Assembly (NCBI GenBank): GCA_944320385.1
Contig: CALUHH010000007.1
Span: forward strand, 1 to 64,000
Length of the DNA stretch: 64,000 nucleotides
Direction of reading: 5' to 3'
Source of the DNA: an uncultured Atopobiaceae bacterium
Lineage (GTDB): Bacteria; Actinomycetota; Coriobacteriia; Coriobacteriales; Atopobiaceae
The position numbers were made by a program, and so were the translations under genes. Positions 1-7,953 of this stretch are shown piece after piece. Under the pieces are notes generated by a model, which saw only the letters and a program-made list of their open reading frames with translations, made no database searches and had not been told where the DNA came from. Position 1 is the first letter of the stretch, and every line of letters begins with the position of its first letter.

Positions 1-74
1 ACAGCGCCTGCGGGGGCCTCCCGCCCATGTCGCGCGTCGTCGGCGTAAACAACGTCATGGCACACAACACTTAA
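1..74 (+). CDS. 3' end of an unidentified gene (partial)
   Basis: One frame is open from the window edge to a TAA at 72-74 and encodes about 23 residues ending in VNNVMAHNT. Its third codon positions are almost all G or C, as in the real genes here, whereas one of the other two frames has a stop. This supports a true C-terminus of a gene that starts outside the window. The fragment is too short to identify. The stop codon overlaps the first TTAAGC of the hairpin array that follows. Confidence 0.45.
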   Translation, partial: SACGGLPPMSRVVGVNNVMAHNT

Positions 75-193
75 GCGCCGCCCGTCCTTCTCGCCGGACG
101 GGGCGCAATCCTTAAGCAGCTCCGGCCTCGTTTTCCGGATGGGCCGCGATCTTTAAGCAAGGCAGCGCCCCGGCCCTTCCCGGCCGGGGCGCT
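71..193. repeat. Three tandem 41-nt TTAAGC-hairpin modules (bidirectional terminator region)
   Basis: TTAAGC occurs at 71, 112 and 153, a period of exactly 41 nt. Each copy is followed by a different hairpin: CCCGTCC/GGACGGG (81-87 with 95-101), TCCGG/CCGGA (121-125 with 135-139) and a perfect 12-bp stem AGCGCCCCGGCC (164-175 with 182-193). The array lies between two convergent 3' ends, so a terminator role is likely. Stem sequences are unrelated between modules although spacing is fixed. The loop of the first carries CTTCTCG. Confidence 0.6.
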
Positions 194-217
194 CGCACGC
201 AAAGATGAGGCGCGGTC

Positions 218-1330
218 CTAGATGCTCAGCATGTTGGCGAGGACGCTCGCGTACCACGCGTCGGCGTTGGGCGGGCAGTACTTCTGGGCGCCGGCGTAGG
301 TGAGCTGGCCGCCGTATCCGGAGGCGAGGCCGGCGACGTGCGCCCAGATGGCCTCCTCCCAGCTGCCCCAGCTCGAGCTGCCCCAGCCCCAGGCGTTGTG
401 CGGCAGGAAGCAGTGGCGTCCCTGGCTGCTCTCGACCATGGAGATGGCGGGGGAGAGGCGCGGGTCGCAGCCGTACTCCCAGGCGGCCTCGGCGAAGGTC
501 GTGCCCTGGCCGGCGAGGGGGGACCCGGCGAGATAGGCGTCGATGCGCGGCGCCCACTCGGCGACGAAGCTCTCCCGGTCGCTGTCGGGAACCACGATGT
601 CGGCGTCGGGAAGGTCGGGAATCTCGATCGGCGCCTCCGAGCCGGACTCGGTGGTGAAGGTGGCGTCCCCGCTCTCGGCGCCCGCTGCCTCCTGCGCCGC
701 CTTGATCGCGGCCTCGATGGCGGCCTTGCGCGCCGCGGCCTCGGCCGCCGCCTGGGCGGCGATCTTGGCCTCGAGGCGGTCGCGGGCCTCCTCGGCCTCG
801 TCGAGGGCCTCCTCGGCGCGCTCCTGCTCCTTCTCGGCCTCCTCGCGCTGGGCGTTGAGGTTGGCCTGCGTCAGGGCGAGCTCGTCGGTCATCGCGACGA
901 GCTCGTCCACGGCGTCGGAGTTGCGGGACTGGATGACGTCGAGGTACTGGATCGTGGAGAGGAGGCTGTAGAAGTCGTCGGCGGAGAGCAGCAGGTCGAG
1001 CAGGCCGCCGGTCCCCTGCTGCATCTTGTAGAGCAGGCGGATTGAGTCGGTGGCGCGCTCCTGGAGCCCGGGGAGCTGGGCCTCGAGCTCGTCGATGTGG
1101 TCTTGGTTGGCGTCCATCTGGCTCTGGAGCTCGTCGACGCGCGCCGTTGCCTCCTCGTAGGCCTGGTTGCTCTCCTGGACCGCCTGCTGGGCGCTCTGGA
1201 GCTCGTCCTCGGTGTCCGCCAGGGCGGTCGCGGGCAGCATCAGGGGCGTCGTCGCGATGAGGCCGGCGAGGCCCAGCGTGACGAGCTTACGCAGGCCGCG
1301 GCTGCTGCGCGATGGTGTCTCAGGCGACAA
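218..1330 (-). CDS. Secreted coiled-coil cell-wall protein with lysozyme-like C-terminal domain
   Basis: A 370-residue exported protein. It starts at a TTG preceded by a strong GGGGAGGT site; no better start is visible. A basic N-terminus and hydrophobic stretch (about residues 15-38) form a signal peptide ending near ALADTEDEL. Residues about 40-210 are a long, charged coiled coil of the type found in CwlO/PcsB-like peptidoglycan hydrolases. After a linker, the C-terminal 110 residues contain an AISMVESSQGR segment and a Trp-rich stretch (AWGWGSSSWGSW), resembling the transglycosylase/glucosaminidase lysozyme fold with Glu as likely catalytic residue. I infer a role in septal or wall remodelling controlled through the coiled coil. 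The enzyme class is inferred from resemblance only. Confidence 0.75.
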   Translation of the reverse strand: MSPETPSRSSRGLRKLVTLGLAGLIATTPLMLPATALADTEDELQSAQQAVQESNQAYEEATARVDELQSQMDANQDHIDELEAQLPGLQERATDSIRLLYKMQQGTGGLLDLLLSADDFYSLLSTIQYLDVIQSRNSDAVDELVAMTDELALTQANLNAQREEAEKEQERAEEALDEAEEARDRLEAKIAAQAAAEAAARKAAIEAAIKAAQEAAGAESGDATFTTESGSEAPIEIPDLPDADIVVPDSDRESFVAEWAPRIDAYLAGSPLAGQGTTFAEAAWEYGCDPRLSPAISMVESSQGRHCFLPHNAWGWGSSSWGSWEEAIWAHVAGLASGYGGQLTYAGAQKYCPPNADAWYASVLANMLSI

Positions 1331-1646
1331 GAACTGACCTCCCCAAGAGCGGTCCCGAGCGGGATGGCAAACGTTTCAAGCCTTCCCATTTTATTCCGCC
1401 CGGCGCCAAATCATCGTTCCTACATGACTTTGGCTGCGCGCCGTGCGCCGTAGTACGCACAGTTCGATTAACTTTCATATATCTGCAGGACGTTTTTTCG
1501 AGTTTCTAGAACTGTGTGCACTACGGCGCGCGGGCACGGCTACGGCGCGCGGGCGCGGCGGCCGCGGCCCGCCGGCACAGACAGGCGCCCCGCGGCTCGG
1601 GGGGCCGCGGGGCGTGGGGGGTCGCGATGGGGCGCCGGCGCCGGCG
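1331..1646. other. Intergenic region with a long imperfect hairpin (1447-1527)
   Basis: No gene is visible. The region is a promoter for the leftward wall-protein gene plus an inverted repeat: the 19-nt arm 1447-1465 (GCCGTAGTACGCACAGTTC) pairs with 1509-1527 at 17 of 19 positions. The AT-rich loop contains a T run followed by CGAG. Downstream, CTACGGCGCGCGGGC is directly repeated (from 1521 and again about 19 nt later). It belongs architecturally with the other long intergenic dyads in the window. Confidence 0.6.
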
Positions 1647-2108
1647 CTACTTGATGATGAGGGTGTCGCACTCGGTGTTGCGCGTGAGGAACGTGGAGAT
1701 GGAGCCGAGGATCGCGTACTTGATCGAGGACAGGCCGCGCGCCCCGCAGATCACGAGGTCGGGCTCGATGACGTCGAGCATCTCGTCCTTGATGGTCTCG
1801 CGGATGCGGCCGGCGCGGACGAGCACCTCGACCTTCTTGATGTCGGGGTTGGCCTCGGCGGCCTTGACCTTGGCGTCGATGGACTCGCGGAAGGTCTTCT
1901 CGAGCGAGGGCACGATGTCCACCGGGAAGGTCCCGGCAGCCTCGAGCGCCGTCGAGTCGATGACGTGGCCGATGTAGAGCTCGGCGTTGTCGTTGGCGGC
2001 CATGACGATGGCGCGGTCGAGCACCTTGTCCTGCTGGTCGGACCCGTCCAGGGAGACGAAGATCTTGTCGTAGCCGAGGTCTTGGTAGGAGGTTGCGGTT
2101 TCGGCCAT
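1647..2108 (-). CDS. Universal stress protein, UspA family
   Basis: A 153-residue single Usp domain, the usual family length. The nucleotide-binding signature G-2x-G-9x-G-S is visible as GARGLSSIKYAILGS (about residues 131-145), so it should be an ATP-binding type. The start ATG has a GAAGGGAGC site upstream. Usp proteins are cytoplasmic and accumulate under starvation or stress; their exact activity is generally unresolved. It stands alone, with the stop 316 bp from the next leftward gene and divergent from uppP. Confidence 0.9.
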   Translation of the reverse strand: MAETATSYQDLGYDKIFVSLDGSDQQDKVLDRAIVMAANDNAELYIGHVIDSTALEAAGTFPVDIVPSLEKTFRESIDAKVKAAEANPDIKKVEVLVRAGRIRETIKDEMLDVIEPDLVICGARGLSSIKYAILGSISTFLTRNTECDTLIIK

Positions 2109-2295
2109 GGTTGGCTCCCTTCTCGCGTCCCGCGGACGCTGATTCGCGGACTGGCTGAGTTATTCCCCCGAACGTCCGGAGCTTGTCGTTTCTCTCGCCA
2201 AACGGCATAGTTTTTCGGTGGGGGCGCGCCCGTGCCCGGACGCCGTTGCTCCCGTGCGCGATGATGGGACGGTTTGGACCGGGGAAGGGAAGGCT

Positions 2296-3228
2296 GTGAA
2301 TATCATCGAGCTCGTCAAGGCGGCCGTGTTCGGCATCGTGGAGGGCATCACCGAGTGGCTGCCCATCTCGTCGACGGGGCACATGCTGCTGCTCAACCAG
2401 TTCCTCACGATGGACGTCTCCGAGGACTTCTGGAACATGTTCCTCGTGGTCATCCAGCTCGGCGCCATCCTCGCCGTGTGCGTGATCTTCTTCCACCGGC
2501 TGAACCCGTTCTCGCCGAGCAAGGACCGCGCCGAGAAGCGCGACACGTGGCTGCTCTGGGCCAAGACCGTGGTCGCGTGCCTGCCCGCCGCCGTCATCGG
2601 CATCCCGCTCGACGACTGGATGGAGGCCAACCTCGGCAGCCCCTTCGTGATCGCCGCGGCGCTGATCGTCTACGGCATCGCGTTCATCGTCATCGAGACC
2701 ATGCGCGAGCGCCGCGCCGACCGTGCGCTGGCCGAGAAGGACGCGCGGCCCGTCGCCAAGCACTTCGCCGCGGCCCCCTCCGCCGAGCCCCTCTCGCGCT
2801 CGGAGCTCGCGGACGCCGACGCGCGCGTGCAGTCCCTCGAGGAGCTCGACTGGAAGACCGCCATCGGCATCGGCCTGTTCCAGGTGCTCTCCATCGTGCC
2901 CGGCACCTCGCGCTCGGGCTCCACGATCATCGGCGGCCTCATCCTGGGCTGCAAGCGAACGGTCGTGGCCGAGTTCACGTTCTTCCTCGCCATCCCCGTG
3001 ATGGTCGGCGCGAGCGGCCTGCGCCTCGTGAAGTACTTCCTCGCCGGCAACGTCCCCACCTCGATGGAGCTCGCGGTGCTCGGCGTGGGCTGCCTCGTCG
3101 CCTTTGTGGTGTCCCTGGCGGCGATCAAGTTCCTCATGGGCTTCGTCCGCCGCCACGACTTCAAGCCGTTCGGCTGGTACCGCATCGCGCTCGGCGTCGC
3201 CGTCATCGCGTGGTTCGCGCTGCACTAG
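2296..3228 (+). CDS. uppP: Undecaprenyl-diphosphatase (BacA/UppP)
   Basis: Membrane enzyme that converts undecaprenyl diphosphate to the monophosphate carrier used for peptidoglycan and teichoic acid synthesis. Both family signatures are present: EGITEWLPISSTGH (residues 16-28) and PGTSRSGST (about 202-210). It has several hydrophobic helices. The start chosen is GTG 2296 with GGGAAGG just upstream, giving 310 residues beginning VNIIELVKAAVFG; an upstream in-frame GTG at 2218 would add 26 non-conserved residues. A charged cytoplasmic-type insert of about 50 residues (around 137-185) separates the two halves. dacA follows after 8 nt, so the two are probably co-transcribed. Confidence 0.95.
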   Translation: MNIIELVKAAVFGIVEGITEWLPISSTGHMLLLNQFLTMDVSEDFWNMFLVVIQLGAILAVCVIFFHRLNPFSPSKDRAEKRDTWLLWAKTVVACLPAAVIGIPLDDWMEANLGSPFVIAAALIVYGIAFIVIETMRERRADRALAEKDARPVAKHFAAAPSAEPLSRSELADADARVQSLEELDWKTAIGIGLFQVLSIVPGTSRSGSTIIGGLILGCKRTVVAEFTFFLAIPVMVGASGLRLVKYFLAGNVPTSMELAVLGVGCLVAFVVSLAAIKFLMGFVRRHDFKPFGWYRIALGVAVIAWFALH

Positions 3229-3236
3229 GAGAGATC

Positions 3237-4718
3237 ATGAGACGTCACCGCTTCCTTCCCGCCCGCCTCGCCGCGGCGCTGCTCGTCGCCCTGCTCGCCG
3301 CCGGCGCCCAGGCCCCGGCCGTCGCGCTCGCCGACGACGTCGCGCAGGCCGCGAATGACCCGGTCTATGCGGCCGACCGGCCGCCTGCGGTCTCCTCGCC
3401 CGCGGCCTTCCTCGTCGAGGCCGACACGGGCGAGGTCCTTCTCGACCAGAACGCGGACGAGCGCCGCGAGCCCGCCTCGACCACCAAGGTCATGACGGCG
3501 CTGGTGACGATCGAGAACGTGGGCCTGGACGAGGAGGTCACGGTCGAGGAGGCGGACTTCGACGAGGTCACGGCCGAGAGCTCCGTCGCGGGCCTCGTGG
3601 CGGGGGAGACCCTCACCGTGCGCGACCTTCTCGCCTGCCTGCTGCTGCCCTCCGGAAACGACGCGTCCTACGTGCTCGCGCGCTACGTGGGCGGCGGCGA
3701 CTGGCACGCGTTCGTGGACCTGATGAACCAGAAGGCCGCCGAGCTGGGCTGCGCGAACACGCACTTTGCCAACCCCTGCGGCCTGCCCGCCGAGGACCAC
3801 TACACCACCGCGCGCGACCTCGCGACCATCATGCGGGCCGCGGTCGCCCACCCCGAGTTCTGCGAGATCTCGGGCTCCGCGACCTGGGACCTGCCCGCCA
3901 CGAGCGGCAACGAGGCCCGCACGCTCGAGAACACGAACCTGCTCATCGACCCCGAGAGCCCCGTCTACATGGGCGAGGGCGTCGTGACCGCGGGCAAGAC
4001 CGGGTTCACCAACGCCGCCGGCCGCTGCCTGGTGGTGAGCGCGAAGGGCGCGGACCTGAGCCTCGTGGGCGTGGTGCTGGGCGGCTCCCCCTACGCCGAC
4101 GCGCAGGGCGTCACCGAGAACTACTACGACATGCGCAACATGCTCAATTGGGGCTTCGGCGCGTGGCGCACGGGCGACATCGTGGTCCCGGGCAACGTCA
4201 TGGGCCGTGTGGACGTGATGCTGTCGAGCGACGGCGACGCGGTCGACGCCGTGGCCGCCGGCGGCGTCGCGGGCACCGTCCCGCGCGAGGTGACCCTCGC
4301 CGACCTCACGCTCGTGCCCTCGTGGGAGGGTGTCGACCCCGAGACTGGGGCCTTCCACGCCCCGCTCGAGGAGGGCCAGGCCCTCGGCATGGTGGACGTC
4401 TCCCTGGGGGACCGCTGGCTCGCGTCCCTGCCGATCGTTGCCGCCCAGACGATGGAGCTCTCCATCCCGGACTTCGTGATGTGGTGGCTCTCCGACCCGG
4501 TGCACGCCGCGATCGCGGTCGCGTGCGTGGCGGCGGTCTTCGTGGTCGTGGGGCTCGTCTCCGCCGCCGCGCGCCGCCGCCGGCGCTCCCGCTACCAGAT
4601 GGCCGTGGGCGCGCGCCCGCGCGTGAGGCCCGGCGCCGGCGGCCAGCGCTTCGACCTGCCCGAGCAGCAGCGCAAGGCCGGCCGTCACGCGGCGCCCGGC
4701 AGGCACGCGCGGCACTAG
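3237..4718 (+). CDS. dacA: D-alanyl-D-alanine carboxypeptidase (DacA/PBP5 type)
   Basis: Penicillin-binding carboxypeptidase that removes the terminal D-Ala from peptidoglycan stem peptides outside the membrane. Signal peptide at residues 1-33. Serine peptidase S11 motifs are complete: STTK (Ser about 81, Lys about 84), SGN (about 138) and KTG (about 252). A C-terminal beta-rich region is followed by a transmembrane helix (about 422-445) and an Arg/Lys-rich tail, so it is membrane anchored. 493 residues from ATG 3237 with AGGAGAG ahead; it follows uppP by 8 nt and precedes the phosphatase gene by 8 nt, forming a three-gene envelope operon. Confidence 0.93.
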   Translation: MRRHRFLPARLAAALLVALLAAGAQAPAVALADDVAQAANDPVYAADRPPAVSSPAAFLVEADTGEVLLDQNADERREPASTTKVMTALVTIENVGLDEEVTVEEADFDEVTAESSVAGLVAGETLTVRDLLACLLLPSGNDASYVLARYVGGGDWHAFVDLMNQKAAELGCANTHFANPCGLPAEDHYTTARDLATIMRAAVAHPEFCEISGSATWDLPATSGNEARTLENTNLLIDPESPVYMGEGVVTAGKTGFTNAAGRCLVVSAKGADLSLVGVVLGGSPYADAQGVTENYYDMRNMLNWGFGAWRTGDIVVPGNVMGRVDVMLSSDGDAVDAVAAGGVAGTVPREVTLADLTLVPSWEGVDPETGAFHAPLEEGQALGMVDVSLGDRWLASLPIVAAQTMELSIPDFVMWWLSDPVHAAIAVACVAAVFVVVGLVSAAARRRRRSRYQMAVGARPRVRPGAGGQRFDLPEQQRKAGRHAAPGRHARH

Positions 4719-4726
4719 GGGGCGCC

Positions 4727-5173
4727 ATGACCCGCATCCTGTTCATCTGCCACGGCAACATCTGCCGCTCGACGATGGCGCAGTTCGTGATGGAGGACCT
4801 CGTGCGCCGCGCGGGGCGCGAGGACGAGTTCGTGATCGACTCGGCCGCGACGAGCTCCGAGGAGCTCGGCAACCCGCCGCACCACGGCACCGTGGCCAAG
4901 CTGCGCGCCGAGGGCGTCCCGGTGGGGCGCCACCGCGCCCGCCGCATGCGGCGCGAGGAGTACGACAGCTGGGACCACATCGTCTACATGGACGCCGAGA
5001 ACGCGCGCGGCCTGGGCCGCATCCTCGGCGGGGACCCGGACGGCAAGGTGAGCCGCCTGCTCGACTGGACCGCGCGCCCGCGCGACGTCGCCGACCCCTG
5101 GTACACCGGGGACTTCGACGCCACCTACCGCGACGTGCGCGCCGGCTGCGAGGCCCTGCTCGCGGCGCTGTAG
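4727..5173 (+). CDS. Low-molecular-weight protein-tyrosine phosphatase
   Basis: 148 residues from ATG 4727. The signature loop CHGNICRS near the N-terminus gives the C-x5-R catalytic motif (Cys8, Arg14), and the general acid loop is visible as DPWYTGD near residue 122. Cytoplasmic. In Gram-positive bacteria such enzymes often pair with tyrosine kinases of exopolysaccharide regulation, but no such kinase is here; its place as third gene after uppP and dacA suggests a link to envelope biology. Some family members dephosphorylate arginine or low-molecular substrates, so the substrate is open. Confidence 0.9.
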   Translation: MTRILFICHGNICRSTMAQFVMEDLVRRAGREDEFVIDSAATSSEELGNPPHHGTVAKLRAEGVPVGRHRARRMRREEYDSWDHIVYMDAENARGLGRILGGDPDGKVSRLLDWTARPRDVADPWYTGDFDATYRDVRAGCEALLAAL

Positions 5174-5193
5174 CGCGGGCGCGGCGCGCTCAT

Positions 5194-5300
5194 CCTTTGA
5201 GGGTATGTACGGTTTTCCTCCTCGCCCGTTCTTTTCGACATGTCTTTTACCTGCGGAAACGCTAATCTCTTAAGAGAGTGAAGCGTACACACCCTAAAGG
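5194..5300. repeat. Long hairpin element with CTTTTCG core
   Basis: Arms CCTTTGAGGGTATGTACG (5194-5211) and CGTACACACCCTAAAGG (5284-5300) are imperfectly complementary. The interior holds CGCCCGTTCTTTTCGACA and TTTACCTGCGGAAACGCTA (5246-5264). Almost the same core (17 of 19 in the second block) recurs at 50115-50133 inside an element whose arms are quite different. Probably also carries the promoter or 5' leader of the hydrolase gene that starts 41 nt later. Confidence 0.6.
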
Positions 5301-5340
5301 GGCGAAGCGAGGGCGCTGGTCGCCGGCGGAAGGGGGACTC

Positions 5341-6366
5341 ATGGGCGAGAAGAACGGCCTTCGGGCGCTGGCACGCGCGTGCGCGGGCCTGGGCGCCGCC
5401 GCGCTCGTGGGCAGGCTGCTCCCGGCTGTGCTCGGGCCGCAGCGCGACCTGGGCTCCGAGGAGCTCGGGCCCTACCTGGGCGGGGGCGGCGACGCGCGCG
5501 TGCGCGACATGTCGCCGGGGCTCAGCGCGCACGAGGGCGCGGTCATCGAGTGGGACCGCGCCGAGGAGGCGGACCGCACCTGGCGCTGGCTGCACGCTCT
5601 GCCCGCGGGCGTCGAGGACGTGTGGGCGACCTCCGACGACGGGGCGCGCCTCGCCGGCCATGCGCTCGCGTGCCGCCCGGACTCCCTGCGCTGGCTCGTC
5701 TTTGCCCACGGCTACCACGACAACTGGCGCGCCGGCCTCACCTACGCGCGGCGCTTCGCCGAGGCCGGCTTCAACCTGCTCTTCTGCGACCTGCGCGCGC
5801 ACGGTGCGAGCGGCGGCGACTGGGTCGGGTGCGGCTGGCTCGACCGGCGCGACCTCGTGGCATGGGCCCGCTGGGTCGCCGACCGGGCGGGGGAGGGCGC
5901 GCGCGTGGCGCTGATGGGCATCTCGATGGGCGCCGCGTCCTGCCTCATGGCCTCGGGCGAGAAGGACCTCCCGCCGCAGGTCCGCGCCTGCGTGGCGGAC
6001 TCGGGCTACTCCGACTTCTGGCGCACGGCGGAAAACGTCGTGTCCACAGGATCGCTCGGCACGCCGCCGGTCGCGGCGCACCCGCTGCTCGACGTGGCGC
6101 GCCGACGCCTGATGCGGGCGCGCGGCGGCTACGACCTGCGGCTCGCCCGCCCGGTGGAGGCGCTCGCACGCGTGCGGGTGCCGGTGCTGCTGCTCCACGG
6201 CGAGCTCGACCGCGTGGTGCCGGTCGAGATGGCACGCGAGCTCGCGGGCACGGGCACGGGCCACGAGCTGCACACGTTCCCGGGCGCCGGCCACTGCTGC
6301 GCCGTCTTTGCCGACCCGGGTCGCTACTGGAACGCCGTTCTCGGCTTCGTGAGCCGCTGGGCGTAG
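5341..6366 (+). CDS. Alpha/beta hydrolase, membrane-anchored
   Basis: 341 residues from ATG 5341 with AGGGGG upstream; an earlier in-frame GTG (5278) lies inside the hairpin element and lacks a site. A hydrophobic N-terminal segment (about residues 8-27) may anchor it. The fold markers are present: oxyanion region FAHGYHDN (about 121-128), nucleophile elbow GISMGAAS (Ser about 194), acid in GELDRVV (about 286) and catalytic His in GAGHCC (about 318). It resembles the uncharacterised Bacillus YqkD-like serine esterases. Substrate unknown. Confidence 0.8.
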   Translation: MGEKNGLRALARACAGLGAAALVGRLLPAVLGPQRDLGSEELGPYLGGGGDARVRDMSPGLSAHEGAVIEWDRAEEADRTWRWLHALPAGVEDVWATSDDGARLAGHALACRPDSLRWLVFAHGYHDNWRAGLTYARRFAEAGFNLLFCDLRAHGASGGDWVGCGWLDRRDLVAWARWVADRAGEGARVALMGISMGAASCLMASGEKDLPPQVRACVADSGYSDFWRTAENVVSTGSLGTPPVAAHPLLDVARRRLMRARGGYDLRLARPVEALARVRVPVLLLHGELDRVVPVEMARELAGTGTGHELHTFPGAGHCCAVFADPGRYWNAVLGFVSRWA

Positions 6367-6370
6367 GGGG

Positions 6371-6549
6371 CGCGTCCTTCTCGCCCGCGGCGCCGGGCCT
6401 GGTGCCAAAATCCCGCCATATGCGCATATCGGTGCCAGAATCCGGGCATATGCGTGTCCGCCGCACGCATTTCTCGGAAATCCCGCACCAAAACACGCAT
6501 TTCTCGGAAATCCCGCACCAAAACACGCATTTCTCGGAAATCCGGCACC
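6371..6549. repeat. GGTGCC/CATATGCG intergenic repeat, copy 1
   Basis: Two forward units GGTGCCAnAATCCnG-nCATATGCG are followed by three tandem 30-nt units ACGCATTTCTCGGAAATC-nnGCACC-AAAAC. The units face each other: GGTGC against GCACC, and ATGCGTG (about 6448-6454) against CACGCAT. Copies also lie at 12735, 28787 and 33925. Copies 1 and 2 also share about 30 nt of left flank (29 of 30 identical), so one probably arose from the other by duplication. No coding potential or unique spacers. Confidence 0.8.
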
Positions 6550-6560
6550 CGCAGAGAGCC

Positions 6561-6807
6561 AATAGTTGCCGTCTGCGTCCCGACGCACATCTGCCGAGAA
6601 GTGCCGCTGAGCGGTGCACTATTCCCGCAGCGCGCTTGCCGTCAACGTGGGAACCTTCTATCCCAACACCTCTGACCAGCGGAATTGCCGCTCAAAGTCC
6701 ATCGCAAAGTAGTTGTTTCCGCGAAATAGTTGCTACCGTTAACCGACGAATAGTTACCGCTGACAACTATCTGATTGTGCCGTTAATAGTTAATAACGAC
6801 AATCATT
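6561..6807 (+). promoter_or_regulatory. AT-rich PTS promoter with repeated AATAGTTgC operator-like sites
   Basis: This stretch is markedly AT-rich compared with its surroundings. The half-site AATAGTTGCC recurs: 6561, 6725 (AATAGTTGCTACC), 6749 (AATAGTTACC), 6762 reversed (GACAACTATC) and 6785 (AATAGTTAAT). The pair at 6749/6762 forms ATAGTT-n9-AACTAT. The block 6728-6747 matches 12192-12211 at the MarR gene at 18 of 20 positions. I infer an operator region for the PTS operon; the start site was not located. Confidence 0.6.
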
Positions 6808-6856
6808 TTCAGCGAGAGTTAAGCTACGGCACATCAGCGACGAAAGGACACCCAAG

Positions 6857-7288
6857 ATGCGATACCTGCTCCTGGTCAGCCACGGAACCTTTGCCCCGGG
6901 CCTGCACAGCGTGCTCGACATGCTGGTGGGGAAGCGCGACGACATCCTGAGCTGCAGCCTGCGCGACGGCGAGGGCGCCGATCAGTACGTGAGCGAGCTC
7001 GAGGGCGTCATCGCGCCCATCACCGCAGAGGACCGCGTGATCGTCCTCGGCGACCTCATCGGCGGCTCGCCGCTCACCAACGCGCTTAACACCCTCTCCG
7101 CCCACGGTCTTCTCGCCCAGGTGCGCGCCTTTGGCGGCATGAACCTGCCCATGGCTCTCACTGCGGCCTTTGACCTCCAGACCGACGACGAGGACGCCCT
7201 GTGCGCCTCGATGCTCTCCGAGGGCCAGGCGGCCATGAGCGAGATGGAGTTGGATCTTGGCTCCGACGAGGAGGACGAGGACCTCTAG
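6857..7288 (+). CDS. PTS mannose-family EIIA component
   Basis: 143 residues. The N-terminal MRYLLLVSHGTFAPGL contains the phospho-accepting His (His9), and GDLIGGSPLTNAL is the family's second conserved block. It receives phosphate from HPr and passes it to EIIB. Separate A, B, C and D subunits follow in order, so this is a four-polypeptide mannose/fructose/sorbose-class system. A GAAAGGA site precedes ATG 6857. The acidic C-terminus (DLGSDEEDEDL) is not part of the catalytic domain. Confidence 0.93.
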   Translation: MRYLLLVSHGTFAPGLHSVLDMLVGKRDDILSCSLRDGEGADQYVSELEGVIAPITAEDRVIVLGDLIGGSPLTNALNTLSAHGLLAQVRAFGGMNLPMALTAAFDLQTDDEDALCASMLSEGQAAMSEMELDLGSDEEDEDL

Positions 7289-7353
7289 TCCGCACGACGC
7301 AAGGACGGCGGGTGCGCCCGCCATCAGATAAGAACACGCGTAAGGAGAAGAAC

Positions 7354-7851
7354 ATGGCAGTTTCGTTTGTCCGCATCGACGACCGCATGATCCACGGCCA
7401 GACCGTCACCCGCTGGGCCCTCGAGTACCCCTGCGACGGCATCATCGCCGTCAACGATGCCGCGGCGTCCAACCCCGTCCTCAAGAGCGCCTATAAGAGC
7501 GCGGCTCCCGACAAGAAGACCTTCGTGTGGACGATGGAGCACTTCAAGGAGAAGGCCCAGACCGTCCGCGACTCCAAGACCCGCTACTTCCTCATCACCA
7601 AGAACCCCGTCGACATGGCCGAGATCCTCGTGAACTTTGGCTTTGTCCCCGACGACGTCAAGACCGTCATCGTGGGGCCGTGCAACGACCGTCCCGGCAC
7701 CACCAAGATCGGCAACAACCAGTCGATCACCCAGGAGGAGGCCGAGGCGCTCGAGGCCATCTCCAAGAAGGGCTACACCGTCGACTTCCGCCTGATCCCC
7801 GACAAGGAGACCGGCACCTGGGACAAGTTCCGCGGCCAGTTCGGCTTCTAG
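7354..7851 (+). CDS. PTS mannose-family EIIB component
   Basis: 165 residues from ATG 7354 with AAGGAG upstream. The signature VRIDDRMIHGQ places the phosphorylated His at residue 14, as in the mannose/sorbose EIIB family. It takes phosphate from EIIA and phosphorylates the sugar during transport through EIIC/EIID. It lies 65 nt after the EIIA gene. Confidence 0.94.
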   Translation: MAVSFVRIDDRMIHGQTVTRWALEYPCDGIIAVNDAAASNPVLKSAYKSAAPDKKTFVWTMEHFKEKAQTVRDSKTRYFLITKNPVDMAEILVNFGFVPDDVKTVIVGPCNDRPGTTKIGNNQSITQEEAEALEAISKKGYTVDFRLIPDKETGTWDKFRGQFGF

Positions 7852-7872
7852 CCCAGCCTCTCATGTTGCTTC

Positions 7873-7900
7873 GCGGCGGCACGTCCCGGGATGCCGCCGC
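7873..7900 (+). terminator. Intra-operon hairpin between EIIB and EIIC genes
   Basis: Perfect 9-bp stem GCGGCGGCA (7873-7881) with TGCCGCCGC (7892-7900), without a T tract. It lies in the 102-nt gap between the EIIB stop and EIIC start and is followed by GTCCC-TA-GGGGAC. I infer an mRNA processing or attenuation structure that sets different levels of the soluble and membrane subunits. Confidence 0.5.
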
Positions 7901-7953
7901 TCCGGCAAGGATATTGTCCCTAGGGGACACCACTCACGGAAAGGTGGTAAGCA

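Noticed and set aside
153..557. Long frames opposite or overlapping real genes, many rich in Arg/Pro/Ala
   Set aside because: They are by-products of the high GC content; they lack ribosome sites and recognisable motifs and conflict with well supported genes.
5278..5340. GTG 5278 as start of the hydrolase
   Set aside because: It falls in the right arm region of the hairpin element and has no ribosome site; ATG 5341 has AGGGGG at good spacing.
6455..6549. Tandem 30-nt repeats resembling a CRISPR array
   Set aside because: The units follow one another with no unique spacers, vary in number between four loci and have no cas genes nearby.
6324..6619. Minus-strand frames with repeated DFREMRVLVR-type residues
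   Set aside because: They are translations of the tandem 30-nt repeat and recur wherever that repeat occurs.
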